This document shows, piece by piece, positions 5,718-7,509 of a stretch of DNA of 7,509 bases. The stretch lies in the NCBI GenBank assembly GCA_012727745.1, contig JAAYGJ010000012.1:1-7509 (forward strand), in the 5' to 3' direction. The position numbers and the translations under genes were made by a program. Source of the DNA: Clostridia bacterium. GTDB taxonomy: Bacteria > Bacillota > DSM-521 > Neomoorellales > Neomoorellaceae. The notes beneath the pieces are model-generated. The model was given only the letters and a program-made list of their open reading frames with translations. It searched no databases and had not been told where the DNA came from. Position 1 is the first letter of the stretch, and each line of letters starts with the position of its first letter.

Positions 5718-7509
5718 TCAGTTAAGTTGTGACGTCTTAGTTATAGGTGCTGGGGCTGCTGGCTTACGGGCAGCCCTGGCAGCCCACGAAGCCGGGGCAC
5801 ATGTAATAATAATGAGCAAGCGCCCTCCAGGACGTTCTGGTGCTACTCCTTCGGCGGTATTTTCCTACTGTGCTGCGATAGGAACGGAGGACAGCCCCGA
5901 TTTACATACCTGGGATACCTGGCGCGCCGGTGTTTACCAGGGCAACAGAAAACTAATTGAGGTATTTGCTCACCATGCTCCTGACAGTGTAGCCTGGCTG
6001 CAAAAAAATGGTATGCGCTGGGATAATGAGGATGGCAAGTATAGTTTGGCCTGGCTGGCAGGGCACAGTAAGCCCCGGGGCTTACATTATGACCATGCCA
6101 CCGGCAAGGAGATGGCCAGGGTCCTGACGCGGGCAGTGCAGCAGGCCGGCATTACGGTGCGGCCTTATTTATGGGTTACTGATATACTTGTGCAAGATGG
6201 CAGGGCAGCCGGCGTAGTGGCTTATGACTGGCAAAGGGGCAGGAACGTTTATTGTCGGGCCAAGGCAGTTATTCTGGCCTGTGGTGGTGCCGGAAATATT
6301 TATGCTATTAATACAGTTCCTACAGATTTATGCGGCGATGGCTTTTCGCTGGCTTATCACGCAGGGGCTGAGCTTGTAGATATGGAATTTGTGCAGATGT
6401 ACCCAACTGTGGTCATCTGGCCAGCGTCGGCCAGGGGGATTCCCCTTACCTCTGGTTTATTATTTCCGGCTGGGGCCGAACTGCTGAATAACAGGGAAGA
6501 ACCTTTCTTCCAACGTTATTCAGCCAAGCCCCTTGGTGAGGCAACCCGGGATGAAGTGGCAGCGGCTATTGCCAGGGAGGTGATGGCAGGTAGGGGAACT
6601 GCCCATGGCGGTGCTTTTCTAAAACTTGGTCAAGCACCGGCTTCATTGGCCCAAATGGCCCATTTTAAACACCTGCAAAAATTAGGCGTTGATCTGACCA
6701 AAGATAAGGTTGAGGTAGCACCAGGAGCTCATTTCTGGCTGGGCGGTGTAGTTATCAATACTGAAGCGGCCACCAGCCTGGCAGGTCTATACGCAGCTGG
6801 CGAAGTGGCTGGGGGTTTACACGGGGCCAACCGCCTGGCCGGGAATGCATTACCAGAAACAATTGTTTTTGGTGCTATCGCCGGCAAACAGGCCGCACAA
6901 TTTGCCCGGGAAACAGAAGAGCCGCGCCGGCAAGAATTGACAGGCCCGTGCTGGGAGTTTATTACCCGGAAGCAACGGCGTGCTGGGCGTAAGCCCCGGG
7001 AGATTATGGCCGAACTGCAGCAGATAATGCAGGAGTGCTGCGGCGTATTAAGAGAGCGTCGTTTTTTGCGCCAGGCTGAGCGTGACCTGGAGGGGCTGGC
7101 TTTGGAAGCCAGCGAGGCCATGGCTCTATCTAACCCCTCGGCGGGTTATAATAATGAAGTTTGCACAGCGATAGAATTATTTCATGCCCTCCAAACGGCA
7201 CGTCTGGTGGTTAAGGCAGCAGTTAACAGGCAGGAGAGCCGAGGAGCTCATCAAAGGTTGGATTACCCGGAACAATACCCGCAGGGAGCAGTAAACCAGC
7301 TTATCCGGCGGGAAGGACAAAGTTCCGTATTTTTATTTCAGCCCAATGAGAACGGGCCAGAAGGTGTTATTATCCATTTAAAATCAGGTTCAGGAACTGC
7401 CAGTTATAAGCTCCAAGATATTATAGGCAAGACTGTGCTGGAGGTTTTACAGTTACTGCCGGAAGCGGCAGGGAAGGTTGTGCATTATTCCGATCACAAC
7501 TGCAAGCGA
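5707..7509 (+). CDS. Fumarate reductase/L-aspartate oxidase-type FAD flavoprotein with start of a C-terminal [2Fe-2S] domain (3' truncated)
   Basis: 601 residues are visible and the frame is still open at the window end. Residues 9-30 form the FAD Rossmann start (D-V-L-V-I-G-A-G-A-A-G-L). A-C-G-G-A-G at 191-196, G-D-G-F-S-L-A at 210-216, H-F-W-L-G-G at 342-347, H-G-A-N-R-L-A-G-N at 372-380 and the late S-R-G-A-H at 511-515 are all hallmarks of the succinate dehydrogenase/fumarate reductase/aspartate oxidase family. The His that carries covalent FAD in SdhA/FrdA (R-S-H) is Gly here (R-S-G, 43-45), so FAD is probably non-covalent. Arg281 (T-R-D-E-V) matches the catalytic Arg, but the usual F-H-P-T reads M-Y-P-T at 231-234. 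After about residue 540 the sequence resembles the SdhB N-terminus, ending at C599 where the first cluster cysteine is expected. The start ATG 5707 fits the family's N-terminus and overlaps the previous gene by 11 nt. Likely a redox step on a dicarboxylate, fed by Fe-S electron transfer. Confidence 0.88.
   Translation, partial: MEYDQLSCDVLVIGAGAAGLRAALAAHEAGAHVIIMSKRPPGRSGATPSAVFSYCAAIGTEDSPDLHTWDTWRAGVYQGNRKLIEVFAHHAPDSVAWLQKNGMRWDNEDGKYSLAWLAGHSKPRGLHYDHATGKEMARVLTRAVQQAGITVRPYLWVTDILVQDGRAAGVVAYDWQRGRNVYCRAKAVILACGGAGNIYAINTVPTDLCGDGFSLAYHAGAELVDMEFVQMYPTVVIWPASARGIPLTSGLLFPAGAELLNNREEPFFQRYSAKPLGEATRDEVAAAIAREVMAGRGTAHGGAFLKLGQAPASLAQMAHFKHLQKLGVDLTKDKVEVAPGAHFWLGGVVINTEAATSLAGLYAAGEVAGGLHGANRLAGNALPETIVFGAIAGKQAAQFARETEEPRRQELTGPCWEFITRKQRRAGRKPREIMAELQQIMQECCGVLRERRFLRQAERDLEGLALEASEAMALSNPSAGYNNEVCTAIELFHALQTARLVVKAAVNRQESRGAHQRLDYPEQYPQGAVNQLIRREGQSSVFLFQPNENGPEGVIIHLKSGSGTASYKLQDIIGKTVLEVLQLLPEAAGKVVHYSDHNCKR
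7327..7509 (+). other. Start of a SdhB/FrdB-like [2Fe-2S] ferredoxin domain, in frame with the flavoprotein
   Basis: Residues 541-601 of the flavoprotein frame lie beyond the normal end of the flavoprotein subunit. They begin V-F-L-F-Q-P-N-E-N, like the R-Y-x-P start of succinate dehydrogenase iron-sulfur subunits. K-T-V-L-E-V-L-Q-L-L follows (575-584; compare T-V-L-D-A-L), then V-H-Y-S-D-H-N-C at 592-599, where that family has its first cluster cysteine. The window stops two codons after C599, so the expected G-x-C-G-x-C that would prove the domain is not visible. There is no stop or restart between the two parts. Confidence 0.6.

Noticed and set aside
6729..7121. A 130-codon minus-strand frame inside the flavoprotein gene
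   Set aside because: The plus strand here encodes the hallmark H-F-W-L-G-G and H-G-A-N-R motifs. The minus-strand product is basic, Ser/Arg-rich and featureless.

Overview
The window is one compact, co-directional gene cluster on the + strand. Seven coding regions fill almost all 7509 bases, and the largest gap between them is 14 nt. Several neighbours overlap or nearly touch. Strong GGAGG-type ribosome binding sites, a GTG start, GC near one half by eye and oxygen-independent dicarboxylate-type enzymes suggest an anaerobic low-to-mid GC Firmicute (Peptococcaceae / Moorella / Pelotomaculum-like). That placement is an inference. There is no RNA gene, mobile element, CRISPR array, promoter or terminator that I can support, so both ends of the transcription unit lie outside the window.

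Layout: (1) 1-405, the C-terminal end of a TctA-type tripartite tricarboxylate transporter membrane subunit, cut by the window start. (2) 407-1426, a zinc deacylase of the succinylglutamate desuccinylase/aspartoacylase family. (3) 1419-2768, an MmgE/PrpD family protein. (4) 2783-3493, an Asp/Glu racemase / maleate isomerase superfamily protein with both catalytic cysteines. (5) 3493-4866, a lyase of the fumarase/aspartase/adenylosuccinate lyase superfamily. (6) 4872-5717, a protein I do not recognise, with a Cys/His-rich tail. (7) 5707-7509, a fumarate reductase/L-aspartate oxidase-type flavoprotein that runs off the window just as a SdhB-like [2Fe-2S] domain begins at its C-terminus.

Together they look like an import-and-degrade module for an organic di- or tricarboxylate or an N-substituted (acylated or alkylated) amino-dicarboxylate such as a modified aspartate. 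The substrate would be taken up by the TTT transporter, deacylated, epimerised or isomerised by the MmgE/PrpD and racemase-like proteins, and cleaved by the lyase to a fumarate-like product. The flavoprotein would then reduce or oxidise that product. The MmgE/PrpD family includes iminodisuccinate epimerase, which acts together with a fumarase-superfamily lyase, so an imino- or N-substituted succinate is one concrete candidate. A tricarboxylate of the tricarballylate/aconitate type is another.

None of the substrates can be read from the sequence. Several usually conserved substrate-binding residues in the deacylase and the flavoprotein are changed, which argues against simply copying the textbook names. 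The unrecognised gene 6 and the flavoprotein fusion are the most novel parts.
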